Assembly (NCBI GenBank): GCA_033032865.1
Contig: JAWHQI010000068.1
Coordinates: 496,001-560,000 of the forward strand
Direction: 5' to 3'
Length of the DNA: 64,000 bases
DNA from: Dactylorhiza incarnata
Lineage: Eukaryota; Streptophyta; Magnoliopsida; Asparagales; Orchidaceae
This document shows, piece by piece, positions 21,378 through 31,243 of this stretch (its first letter is position 1; the number at the start of each line of letters is the position of its first letter). The notes under the pieces are model-generated. The model was given only the letters and a program-made list of their open reading frames with translations, did no database searches and was not told the DNA's origin. The position numbers and the translations under genes are program-made.

Positions 21378-22620
21378 TGTAGTCTTAATCACCTGGGGGG
21401 GGGGGTGAATAGGCCTCATTACTTGTAAGCTATTGTCTAACTGTTTTCTGAATTAATGTTAGTAAGAAATGAAGCACACAGAAAACACATAAGTATTTAT
21501 AGAGGTTCCTCAAGACAGGGTGTCTTGAGTAGTCCTCTTTCCCCCTTCACCTTTCTAACAAAGAGTTAGACAAGGATAACTCCTCCAATGTCAGCTCCAA
21601 GAGCTTAAAACTCAGATCCCTCAGGATCTCTCAGGTTTTTCCCAAACCCTACCTCTGGCTCAACAACCCTACCTCAGGCACAGCTGCCCTAACAACTCAG
21701 ACCTACCAAGAATTCCTACCTCAGATCTTTACAGAGATCCTACACTCAAGCTGAACTCACAGCTCTACACTCAGGCCCAACAACCCTACTCCCTCAGGCA
21801 AAATGCCCTACAAACTCAGAACAAGTAATGTTCCTACAGAAGGTAATTAATGTTGCTTACAATAAAAGATAGAATATTAAATCTTTCAAGCCTTGATCGT
21901 CTGTTGCTGTCTTGAAGCAGGAAAGAGAACAACAGCTTCAATCCTTTCCCTTTTCTGATCCTTGTCTTCAGTAGATGAACAAGGATCAACTTGCTTTTCT
22001 TGAATCACCCAGGAAGAATACTCTTTCTCTTCTTTGTTGCTTCAGGAAGCTGGAAGAGAGAACTTGTTGACAGCCGACAATGAAACAGTAGTTGTGTGTT
22101 GTTAATTGACAAAAGGTCTCTTTATCAAAAGCCCTAAGTTGTTCTTTTAAACTTTGCCAATCTTCAACGGCTATTAAATGGCCCCTGATAGGGTATGGAG
22201 GTGATTGGAGCACCTTATCATGCTTTTCTGCAACTTACGCCAAAAGCAGAACCCGCCAGCACATTTGAATCTGTCTCAGCAGTTGGTCTGAGACAACTTC
22301 CAGTCTCAATGACTACTTCTGTCCCGTCTCAGGGGATCCGCTTAGACAGACAGTTGTCTCAGTGGTTTTCCTCTATCTGCAACTTAGCTGGCCCAGACAC
22401 CTTCTTAGCGGCTCCTGGCCTTGTCTCAACGGTTCAGCTAAGATTGAGAACTTGTCTCAGCGGTTTTTGCAGTAAACCACTGAACTTACTCCGCACCTTG
22501 GAATAACCTAACCCTACATACTCATGAGATAAAATAGGGTTTATCAAATACAACTTGTACTTAGCATTGAGTGTGATGCTTCTTCAAATCAAGGGAACAT
22601 TGAGGGTAATATTCCCAACA
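21378..22620 (-). repeat. Element E 3' LTR
   Basis: About 1243 bp, from TGTAGTCTTAATCACC to ATTCCCAACA, followed by the PPT (22621-22632, minus ATATGGGGAGAT). The poly-G/TGAATAGG box is at 21390-21413. The left edge is judged by analogy with F and I. A TATA-like tttaaaag (minus) is near 22145-22152. Confidence 0.75.
22271..22466. promoter_or_regulatory. U3 motif array of element E LTR (GTCTCAGCGG type)
   Basis: Six GTCTCA and one TGAGAC words in about 195 bp, several extended to GTCTCAGCGGTT or GTCTCAACGGTT. The same word forms the array between E pol and ORF3 (37003-37131). Confidence 0.6.
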
Positions 22621-23010
22621 ATCTCCCCATATTTGAAGAAGACAGAACACTCCCAATGCAAAGGTACATATCAAAATAGTTATTTATCATGTAACTTCAC
22701 TACATGGCATTCATCATAACATACTCATGTAAACATTATTATGGCATCAAAGATAATATCATAACAGATAATATTCATGACAGGCATAGTGCCAACAAAG
22801 TTTATCAACCCAATAATGTGATTAGATAATCATGTTAATGCAACACAGATTAACTTAATAAAATGACACATAGTAAAAATAAGCTATGGCTCAGATTAGC
22901 TTACAACATAAAGTAATCAATTCAACAATTCATTCTTTTTCATTTCAGATAAAATAGTGAGACATTGCTCAATTTACATTTAGAAATCCATAACACTTAA
23001 CTACATTCAT
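22621..23010 (-). other. Element E PPT and AT-rich 3' non-coding region
   Basis: The PPT at 22621-22632 is followed by AT-rich sequence between the LTR and the ORF3 stop. No frame or conserved word is seen apart from the PPT. Confidence 0.6.
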
Positions 23011-23949
23011 TTAAATTTTTCTCTTCTTAGAAAAAGTTGAACATTCAACATTATCAGCAACAGTTTCTTTTCCTCTTTCAGCATTGTCTTCAGCAACATC
23101 ATCTTTGTTTCCTGCAGAAGTGGTGGCAGTGTCCTTCTCTGAATTTGTTGCTTCAATTTCAGCTATTTTTCTCTTGTTTTCTTGCCTTTTGAAGTACATG
23201 TATGGCTTTGGGATGTATCTTGAAGGCATTCTCCTTGGATTGTCCTTCCTTACCAGATTAGCTTTGAATATTCTATCCCTTTTTGTATTTCTTTCCAAGT
23301 GTTTTATCCATTCTTCAGAGTGATAGATTTTGTAAATTTCTTTGCAGACTTGGCCATGGCTTAGCCAGGCATTCAATATTATTTCCTTGGAGTCATCACT
23401 CCAATATTCATAATCTGAATCTCTGTTCTGCTCATCCCTTCGCTTGGCCATATATTCTTCAGCCAACATTATCTTTTCACTTTCTCTTCACTTTTTCAGT
23501 CTTTCATTTTGAGCAATTGCTTCTTGATTGGGGAAGTCCCAATATTCTACTCTATTTATGTCTAGGAGAGGAAAGGATTAAAGCAAGCCTTGTACCTTGC
23601 AGAACCTTGAGGGTTAGGTCAGAGTTTATAATAGCATTGGTATCCTCCCCCTTTCTGGCTTCTTTAAATATCTATTGAGATATGTCAGCAGTTATGGAGC
23701 TAGAGATTGATTGGAAGACATTTTCAATATCAGATTTTAGCTCATCCTTATTCCTGTCAGCCTCACCATTCAGTTGCATAGTAGTGGAGTACATATATTC
23801 TTATATCCGGTTTGAGGATTTTTCTATTACCTCATCTGTTTTGCTGACATAGTTCTTGACATATGTCATATCATGTTTAGAGAGTTGGAGGTGTTTGTCC
23901 ATTGATCTGAGAATTATATTCTGAGACACCACTATTTTCTCTGCCAGAT
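23011..23949 (-). pseudogene. Element E ORF3, C-terminal part
   Basis: Minus frames continue ORF3 beyond the F insertion: a helical, coiled-coil-like region (DKHLQLSKHDM, DELKSDIENVFQSISS), then a YWDFPNQEAIAQNERLKK block, then a highly charged C-terminus. The last part (from about 23469) has SDDSKEIILNAWL, an IYHSEEWIKHLER helix and RYIPKPYMYFKRQENKRK. These match the F ORF3 C-terminus (SPVSKDIILETYK, HPKPHAFFSRQEEKRK), so the two are homologous. It ends in KKRKI, a nuclear-localisation-like tail. Several stops and frame changes (23520-23680) show decay. Function unknown. Confidence 0.7.
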
Positions 23950-23954
23950 CAAAC
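23950..23954. other. Left TSD of element F (CAAAC)
   Basis: CAAAC before the F LTR, repeated at 34962-34966. Removing F rejoins E ORF3 into a sequence parallel to E' at about 57770. Confidence 0.93.
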
Positions 23955-25279
23955 TGAAGTATCTAGTTGCCTACCTAAATCACCTAGAGGGGGGTGAATA
24001 GGTGATCTCTACGTCTTTTGCGGAATTAAAAATTAAACGTAAAGCACAGCACACAAAATTAATCACAACCACAGATAACACCAGGAATTTATAGTGGTTC
24101 CCCGTACTTGGGTACTCCACTGCCGGCCTCGCCAATCTAGCACCACAGATAGACTTGACTACTCACTAAATCTTGGATCAAGAACGATCCTACAGTCTCA
24201 GAGTCAAACTCCTACAAACTCAGAGAGAACCTCTCTTACAACTCGGAGAAAACTTCTCCTACGACTCGGAGAACAACCTCTCCTACAACTCGGAGATAAC
24301 AACTCCTACAACAGATTAAAAAGGGTTTGAACAAAACTAAACCAGATCTGAATAACAGAGGCGTTTTCTTCCTTCTTCTTGAATGGCTTTTGAGAACGAT
24401 GAGGAAGAACAACGATCCTTCAAATCTGTCTTTGGCAATTCGAAACGATCCAATAAAGATTGCAGAACCTGAGCATGGATCAATCGAATCCTTCTTGATA
24501 GAAATCGACAACTCCAAAGAATAGAACGATCTCCAAATGTAGACGACGGCGAGCGGCGCTATTCTCGTTCTTTTTGATTGGGAGAGGGATTAGGGTTAGA
24601 ACGATTCTAGAACTTCTTTTTAATAATCCAAAAACAATCCTATATATATGGAGAGGAGCAATTAAAGGATTAATCAGCCTTAAAAGCGCTCCATATAGCC
24701 GTTAGAAACGAGAAGGAGCGTTTACGATCCGTCCAGAACAGAGAAAACGAAACAGAAATTTACGGACAGAAGTCTCGAGACATAAGGGATCTCTCGAGAC
24801 ATAAGGGATCTCTCGAGACATGAAACAGAGAGAGCAGGAAAGGGATGTCTCGAGAACTCGATGATCTCTCGAGACATTGCAAAGATTTCAGACTTAAGAT
24901 CTCTCGAGACAACCACGATCTCTCGAGACATGTCTGATCTCTCGAGACATATCCTTAGGAAAAATTTGTTTTACAAAAATTTCTTTTCTTCTCTTGAACA
25001 CATGCTGCAGCCGCACTCCAAAGTCTTCAATAGTCTTGAAAAAGAAGTGTACCCCAATAGTGAGATCACACATGAGTCATCACCATGTTTCATATAATGA
25101 GGGATTACATTTTATGAAACTGTGTTTGCAGACCCATTGTGACCTGACATTGGCTTACACTTAGCCATGATAATCTGCAAGACAATACTAGAAAAGCATA
25201 TCAAATACAAAAGCAATTCAATCTTAGTTTAAGGGTGACTTCTCACAAATCAAGGTAATTGTGAATGCAATTTCCAACA
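23955..25279 (-). repeat. Element F 3' LTR
   Basis: 1325 bp, TGAAGTATC...TTCCAACA. The poly-G/TGAATAGG box is at 23981-24002, the TATA box (minus TATATATAGG) at 24639-24648, and the TCTCGAGA array at 24772-24950. The PPT lies just inside at 25280-25291. Confidence 0.95.
24772..24950. promoter_or_regulatory. U3 array of TCTCGAGA palindromes, element F 3' LTR
   Basis: Eight CTCGAGA words in about 180 bp, most within the longer consensus GATCTCTCGAGACATA, ending 124 bp upstream of the TATA box. The 5' LTR has the same eight at 34454-34632. Confidence 0.7.
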
Positions 25280-25507
25280 ATCTCCCCCTATTTGTAGAAG
25301 TCAGAACCCTGTACACTAAGTTGAATTACAGCAGTTAAAGAATAAATATGCTACACTACACAAAGATATAGAAATGAAAAAGTAAAGAACATCAAAACAT
25401 CAAATATATATATATATATATCTAAATTGAATTGTTCAGAAGACTTGATGTTCACTAAATCAGAACCAAAACAGAATATGTCTTGACATTATCAACATCA
25501 TCATCCT
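25280..25507 (-). other. Element F PPT and 3' non-coding region
   Basis: PPT on the minus strand (ATAGGGGGAGAT, 25280-25291), then AT-rich sequence with an (AT)n tract near 25404-25421. No gene. Confidence 0.7.
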
Positions 25508-27589
25508 TCAAGACCTTCTTTTCCTCTTTTCTTCTTGTCTGGAGAAAAAGGCATGAGGCTTGGGATGGTAAAATGGAGGGGGTTCCGGAGCATCAGCATT
25601 ATTATAACCAAAAGCCCTGAAATGAATCCTTCGCTTCCTTTGAGCTGTCTCATGTTTTTCCCATTCTTGAGAGCTGTAGCATTCAGATCTATTCATTTTA
25701 CCTTCATGAAATAACTTATAGGTTTCAAGAATAATGTCTTTTGAGACTGGGCTCCAGATTTCTGGAAAACTTTTCTCAGCCTTAGCTTTGCTATGATCTG
25801 CTGAGCTAGAACTAGGAACTGATCGACTGGCAGAAGAACCTTCACCAAATTTTCTTTTTCTTTTGGTCCCAGCCCTATCTGATTGTTCTTCAACAATAGG
25901 AGCCTTCCCAAGTAGTTCTTCTGGCCTTGGAGAAAACTGAGGAACGGGAACATCTGGATCAACTTCCAATTCAGGAAATATTTGATTATGAAGCCACGTT
26001 GCTGTTTTGAAAGAATAAGCATTAACGTCAGCAATTTGCTTCTGCACACGAGAGGAGAACTGATCAAACTGAGATTTCCAAGAACTTTGAATAGCTGACA
26101 CAGAGCTTTCCACTAGATCTGTCATTCTATCCATGATAATGTCCTCCCCCTTTCTGACTTCTACAGATAGGGTTTGGAGAGTATCATCTTTGAACTTTCC
26201 GACTTCATCAACAATTTTGAATGTATTGGCTTCAGCCTTGTCAGACACTGATTCTTGAAGCTTTGTCAGTATAAAAGTCTGAGCCAACACTGTGCCCACA
26301 CCTTCAGTTGCATGATCAATTTGCTTGCTCCCTAGGCACACCAATTCAGAGAGATTTTCATAATTGGATTTTATCTTAGCTAACTCTCTGCCTAGTTCAC
26401 TTTCAATTGAGGCAATCTTACTGTGAACAGTTGTCAAAGAATTTTCAAACTGTGCACTCTGCTTCTTGAGCAGTGCTTCAATCTTTCCTAGAAGAGAATC
26501 TTCTGCACAACCTAGCTCATCTGGAGCATTCTTGGTTGTGTCAAACTCTGACTCCCCCTCAACATGTACTAGGGGAGGTGACAATTCATGAACTGACATA
26601 ACATCATCATCTTCAAAAACATAATCAGCACCAGACCCTGCCTGTTGGCCACTGGGACTGTGCTCTTCAGTTACTGGAATGGATTCTGTTGGAGCTGATG
26701 AGGATTGACCTTTGGCTTTTGAACGGGTTGAAAGCTTGGCTCGACCTGAAGCTTTAGAGCGAGTCCGAGATGAAAGTGGAAATGATGTTACGAAGGGTGC
26801 TTGATCTTCAGAAGAAGGAGCTGGAGTTTCTGCTCCTCTTGCAACTGCAGATTTAAGAGTCTCCCCCTCAGAAGGAGCACCAGCCATTTCCGGCTTCTTG
26901 ATTTGAATGTCCCATCTCTGCAAGGAGTTGACATCGATCTTCTTAAGGTGATGGATAACTGTACCTTTGGACATGTTAAAAATAGCAGGGTTAAACTGAT
27001 TTAGAAACAGTGAGATGATCCGGGCAAAGTTAGGAGAATTTATGCAAGCTTTGATATTTGAGAATAAGATTGAGGCCCAATCTCTCTTCTTTCCAGTAAC
27101 AATGCCAATCATCAACAGAAACATCTCTTCAGACACATGTCCTTGAGAGCCTGTCTTGCAGAATAGTGCCTTTGAGATAATGTCCAGCAGGAGCTTCCCC
27201 ACATCATTCAACTTATTCCTTTTAACTGTAGAAAAATCTGAATCAAGACCACAGAACCTTGTTGTAGTCAACCAATCATTGTCAACTAGCTCTTCTTCAG
27301 CTTCCACTTCAGACAACTGCAAATACTTAGCAAGAGTCTCTGGAGAGACTTTGATTTTGATACACTTAACGAAAGAGATCAACATACTTCCTTCCTTGAT
27401 TGGCTTCACATTGATGAAGAATTCTTCAACCTCATCAAACAAAATCCGGCAAGGATGCTCAAGAACGAAAGTGAGACCGGCGACATCAAGTAAGCGAAAC
27501 AGAGACTTGAAATCATCGGATAAGCTCGCAAGACCTGACCGAATAACCTCGTTGCCGACTCCAATTTTCGGATGAGGAGAGGGAGCCAT
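25508..27589 (-). CDS. Element F ORF3: intact ~693-aa protein of unknown function
   Basis: A single open frame between pol and the 3' LTR. I prefer the ATG at 27589 (MAPSPHPKIG) over an upstream one at 27658, because element I ORF3 also begins MAP. Residues ~1-240 form a globular region (VEEFFINV, CGLDSDFSTVKRNKLNDVGKLLLDII, NFARIISLFLNQF) that resembles the 'putative plant transposon protein' family seen in plant TEs; this is tentative. Then a Ser/Thr-rich acidic linker (~250-350), long coiled-coil-like helices (~370-540), a basic GTKRKRKFGEG nuclear-localisation-like motif (~585), and a charged C-terminus with SPVSKDIILETYK. No signal peptide or clear membrane segment, so it is not obviously an envelope protein. 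Its own promoter-like region lies upstream (27770-28013). Confidence 0.75.
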   Translation of the reverse strand: MAPSPHPKIGVGNEVIRSGLASLSDDFKSLFRLLDVAGLTFVLEHPCRILFDEVEEFFINVKPIKEGSMLISFVKCIKIKVSPETLAKYLQLSEVEAEEELVDNDWLTTTRFCGLDSDFSTVKRNKLNDVGKLLLDIISKALFCKTGSQGHVSEEMFLLMIGIVTGKKRDWASILFSNIKACINSPNFARIISLFLNQFNPAIFNMSKGTVIHHLKKIDVNSLQRWDIQIKKPEMAGAPSEGETLKSAVARGAETPAPSSEDQAPFVTSFPLSSRTRSKASGRAKLSTRSKAKGQSSSAPTESIPVTEEHSPSGQQAGSGADYVFEDDDVMSVHELSPPLVHVEGESEFDTTKNAPDELGCAEDSLLGKIEALLKKQSAQFENSLTTVHSKIASIESELGRELAKIKSNYENLSELVCLGSKQIDHATEGVGTVLAQTFILTKLQESVSDKAEANTFKIVDEVGKFKDDTLQTLSVEVRKGEDIIMDRMTDLVESSVSAIQSSWKSQFDQFSSRVQKQIADVNAYSFKTATWLHNQIFPELEVDPDVPVPQFSPRPEELLGKAPIVEEQSDRAGTKRKRKFGEGSSASRSVPSSSSADHSKAKAEKSFPEIWSPVSKDIILETYKLFHEGKMNRSECYSSQEWEKHETAQRKRRIHFRAFGYNNADAPEPPPFYHPKPHAFFSRQEEKRKRRS

Positions 27590-27769
27590 AGCAGAAAGAG
27601 GGAGGGAGAGATGCCGACGGAGAGAGATGAAGCACCAAGAGCCACCGAGAACCACCAAAAACCGCCGAAACGCTGAGTCGAGTCGCGGACGATCACTGCT
27701 CGAGAGGGAGACGAAAGGTTGAGGAGGTCTCGGGAGATGATTCGCGTGAACATCAAGTTTCCGATTTCG

Positions 27770-27784
27770 TATTTATATATATAT
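27770..27784 (-). promoter_or_regulatory. TATA box upstream of element F ORF3
   Basis: The minus strand reads TATATATATAAATA, 181 bp upstream of the ORF3 ATG and 87 bp downstream of a TCTCGAGA array. The order (array, ~100 bp, TATA) copies that of the F LTR promoter. It is inferred to be an internal promoter. Confidence 0.5.
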
Positions 27785-27870
27785 TTTTTGATTTTACGAA
27801 AAAATAGAAAATTAGAAAGAGGAATTAGCGCGTACCTGACGTTTGGGATTCCTTTTAAAAAAAAACTTAT

Positions 27871-28013
27871 GTATCGAGACATCGGTTATGTCTCGAGAGC
27901 TCAGGAGATATTTTCTTCATTGATGTCTCGAGAGATTACTCGTGTCTCGAGACATCACCTTATCTCGAAATCTTCTTCTTGTCTCGAGAAATCCTGCCAG
28001 GTCCCGAGACATG
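27871..28013. promoter_or_regulatory. Second TCTCGAGA array of element F, between pol and ORF3
   Basis: Four exact TCTCGAGA words and three variants (tatcgagac, tatctcgaaa, gtcccgagac) in about 140 bp, mostly as ATGTCTCGAGA on the plus strand, opposite to the LTR array. It starts about 50 bp beyond the pol stop at 28064. Confidence 0.65.
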
Positions 28014-28063
28014 AATTGTCATAAGAAAACTTCCTGTCGCCAAGGTTTTGATTGACTTGACCA

Positions 28064-28432
28064 TTACTCCATGTTGAGCATTCCAAGTTCCGTCTTGAAG
28101 AAAAAGAACTTGGTCTCATCCAGTGGCTTCGTGAAGATGTCTGCAACTTGCTTATCCGTGGGGACATAACTCAGATTTATGTCACCCTTCTCCATATGCT
28201 CCCGGATAAAGTGATATCGTAGCTCGATGTGCTTTGTCCGACTGTGAGAGACTGGATTATTTGCGATAGCAATTGCACTGGCAGAGTCGCAAAACATAGG
28301 AATGTCTTTGAACTTCATGTTGTAGTCTTGAAGTTGATTTCTTATCCAGAGAAGTTGTGCGCAACAACTGCCAGCAGAAATGTATTCCGACTCTGCGGTT
28401 GATATTGCAACACAATTCTGCTTCTTGCTACT
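28064..28432 (-). pseudogene. Element F RNase H C-terminal half
   Basis: Continues pol after the TAG at 28433-28435: SSKKQNCVAISTAESEYIS, FCDSASAIAIANNPV, RTKHIELRYHFIREH and VADIFTKPLDETKFFFF, the standard copia RNase H ending. RNase H removes element RNA during cDNA synthesis. Only the single TAG, where Trp is usual (ISWSSKKQ), separates it from the rest. Confidence 0.88.
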
Positions 28433-30176
28433 CTAGGAAATAAGTCTCCTTCCGAGGAATTGACACGTCCTAGAAGTGCTTTTCCTGTCGTCTTTGCTAC
28501 CTGCAAAGTCTGCATCTAAAAAACCAATTAGTTCGCTATCATTACTTCTTGGGTACCATAAGCCAAGATTTGGTGTGCCTTTAAGGTATCTCAAGATTCG
28601 CTTTGCAGCAGTATAGTGGGATTCCTTAGATTTCACCTGATATCTAGCACATACACATGTAGAGAACATTATATCAGGTCTACTGGCAGTAAGGTAGAGC
28701 AAGGAGCCAATTATGCTTATGTACTTGGTTTCATCAAAAGGTTTCCCTTTCTCATCCTTGTCCAGAGACGTAGCTGAGCTCATTGGAGTCCTCATAGAGG
28801 TTGCACTCTCCATTCTAAATTTCTTAATCAACTCCTTAGTGAACTTTGTCTGAGAAATGAAGATTCCATCTTCAGACTGTTTCACTTGAAGTCCTAAGAA
28901 ATATTTCAGCTCACCCATACTGCTCATTTCAAATTTCCCTTGCATAAGGTTAGAAAAATTTTTGCAGAGGTTATCATCCGTAGAGCCAAATATGATGTCA
29001 TCGACATAGATTTGCACTAGCAAAATCTTGCCTTTTACTTCCCTAAGAAATAATGTCTTATCTATCTTTCCTCTTGTGAACTTGTTCTCAAGAAGAAAGT
29101 TAGACAGCGTCTCATACCAAGCTCGAGGAGCTTGTTTCAAACCATATAAAGCTTTTTGTAATAAATAAACATGATTGGGATGATCAGGATTAACAAAACC
29201 TGGGGGTTGTTCAACGTATACTTCCTCTTTAATGTCTCCGTTTAGGAACGCGGATTTGACATCCATTTGATATACGGTGAAACCCTTGAAAGCAGCATAA
29301 GCAAGGAAGAGTCTGATCGCTTCGAGCCTTGCTACAGGAGCGTACGTCTGATCGAAGTCGATGCCTTCCTCTTGTCTGTATCCTTTAGCTACAAGTCTGG
29401 CTTTGTTCTTTATGATTGTTCCTTCTTCATCCAGCTTGTTTCTATACACCCACTTTGTTCCAATGACATTTTTGTCTTTGGGTTTTGGAACAAGTGTCCA
29501 TACTTTACATCGTTTGAACTGATTTAATTCTTCTTCCATAGCAATTATCCAGGATGGATCTTCATTTGCCTCTTGGAATTTCTTTGGTTCGACCTGCGAA
29601 AGAAAACTTAAATGCATATTTTCGTTAATGGTACCTCGTCTTGTTCTTATTCCTTCATGAGGATCTCCTATGATTTGATCAACTGGATGATCCCTCAGGT
29701 GTCGTAGCCCGAGGTTTCTTGCATGATTTGGACCAATAGAAGTTTCTTCTGCTGTTGGAGTATCTTCCTCCACTTGGAGTGGCTCTTCATCAGGATGATC
29801 TTCTTCATAGATTGTTATTGGGGGAATCTTGATGAAGTGTTGAGAATTTTCTTCAACTGGCTGATCCAAGCTTAAGTCCTGCAGCTTTGAACCTGTGTCT
29901 GCAGAAGAAATGCTAGAGGAGCTGCCTTGTAGCATGCTCGTCTCATTAAATACAACATTAAAAGATTCTTCTACCACCAAGGATTTCTTATTAAAAACTC
30001 TATATGCCCTACTATGACTACTATAACCTACAAAAATACCTTCAAAGCTCTTTTCACTAAACTTAGTTTTGTAATGCTTTCCATTGTTTAGCACAAAGCA
30101 TTTACTACCAAAGATTCGAAAATAAGAAATGGTCGGTTTCTTGCCTTTTAGAAGTTCATAAGGTGTCTTTTCATGG
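28433..30176 (-). pseudogene. Element F integrase tail, RT and RNase H start
   Basis: Integrase C-terminal motifs ([34 protein letters not shown]), an acidic linker, then complete copia [80 protein letters not shown], and the catalytic [13 protein letters not shown] at about 29000. Ends at the TAG 28433-28435. RT residues look intact. Frame is offset from the upstream integrase by the homopolymer at 30177-30184. Confidence 0.92.
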
Positions 30177-31242
30177 TTTTTTTTATGAGTGCTCTGTTTT
30201 GCACATGGCATGCAGTATTGACAGCTTCAGCCCAGAAATATTCAGGTAGTGAAGAGTCACTCAACATGGTTCTGCAAGCCTCAATAAGTGTTCTATTCTT
30301 TCTCTCAGCTACCCCATTTTGTTGTGGAGTTCGAGGAGAGGAAAACTCATGAAAGATACCGAGGCTTTCACAGAATTCTGTCATGGCTCCAGATTCAAAT
30401 TCTGTACCATGGTCACTTCTGATTTTGACCACCGAACAGTTAAATTCATTCTGGACTTGCCTGACAAAACTAGTGAAAGTGTCAAAGGTATCTGACTTAT
30501 GTTTCAGAAAGAATACCCAGGCAAAATGAGAGTAATCATCTACAATAACCAATGTGTAAGATTTTCCTCCTAAACTTATAATTTGCAAAGGACCAAACAA
30601 ATCCATATGGAGCAGGTATAAACACCTGGTTGAATCTTTGCCAATAATGCTCTTAAAGGTAGCTCTTGTTTGCTTGCCTTTTACACATGCATGACAAGGT
30701 CTATCTTTAATGCACTTAACATCTGGTGCATCTCGCACTAAGTTTTGAGAAAACAATTTATTAATAGTTTTGAGATTTATATGTGCTAATCTCTTGTGCC
30801 ATTGGTCAACAAGAGATGCACTATCTTTTGCCAAAATACATACTGGTGTAGAAGATGATATGCAAAGAAAATTTAAACAAAATATGTTTCTACAGCGAAT
30901 GCCTGATAAAATCGTTTCATGATTTTCAGCCGACTTTATCAAACACTTATCTTTATGAAAATCAACAGTGTATCCTTTATCACAAAGTTGACTTATGCTT
31001 ATCAGATTATGTTTTAATCCTTCCACATAAGCTACATCGGAAAACGATACATTTCCATTAGAAATCATACCATAGCCTTTAGTTATTCCTCTGTCTGAAC
31101 TGCCAAAAATAACTTTTGGACCGTTCGCAACTGGAATGTAGTTTTGCAAAAGGCTTCTTGTCCCGGTCATATGCCGAGAGCATCCACTGTCCAAGTACCA
31201 GATTGGATTTTTATTGGCCTTTGGACATACCTGCAAAAACAA
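30177..31242 (-). pseudogene. Element F protease and integrase
   Basis: Protease active site in WYLDSGCSRHMTG (about 31165-31205), then the flap-side LKHNLISISQLCD block. Integrase follows with HHCC (QWHKRLAHINLKT ... CHACVKGKQTRATF), Asp in LLHMDLFGPL, Asp in IRSDHGTEF and Glu in PQQNGVAERKNRTL, all present. The frame is lost at eight T (plus) 30177-30184. The frame is +1 relative to gag, whose TGA stop is at 31244-31246; the pol frame is open across the gag stop (RNDLFLQVCPK), so a +1 shift at the stop would join them. Confidence 0.9.
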
Positions 31243-31243
31243 A

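Noticed and set aside
23560..23600. A ~35-nt intron in E ORF3 C-terminus between LKVLQ and the NRVEYWD block
   Set aside because: GT and AG ends can be drawn but the length is below the usual plant minimum; an indel is simpler.
24772..24950. CRISPR-like or satellite reading of the regularly spaced TCTCGAGA repeats
   Set aside because: Spacing is irregular, units are short palindromes without unique spacers of constant size, and they lie inside a plant LTR.
25508..27589. F ORF3 as a retroviral-type envelope gene
   Set aside because: The position after pol suggests it, but there is no signal peptide, transmembrane helix or furin-like site, and the protein is acidic/basic coiled coil with an NLS-like motif.
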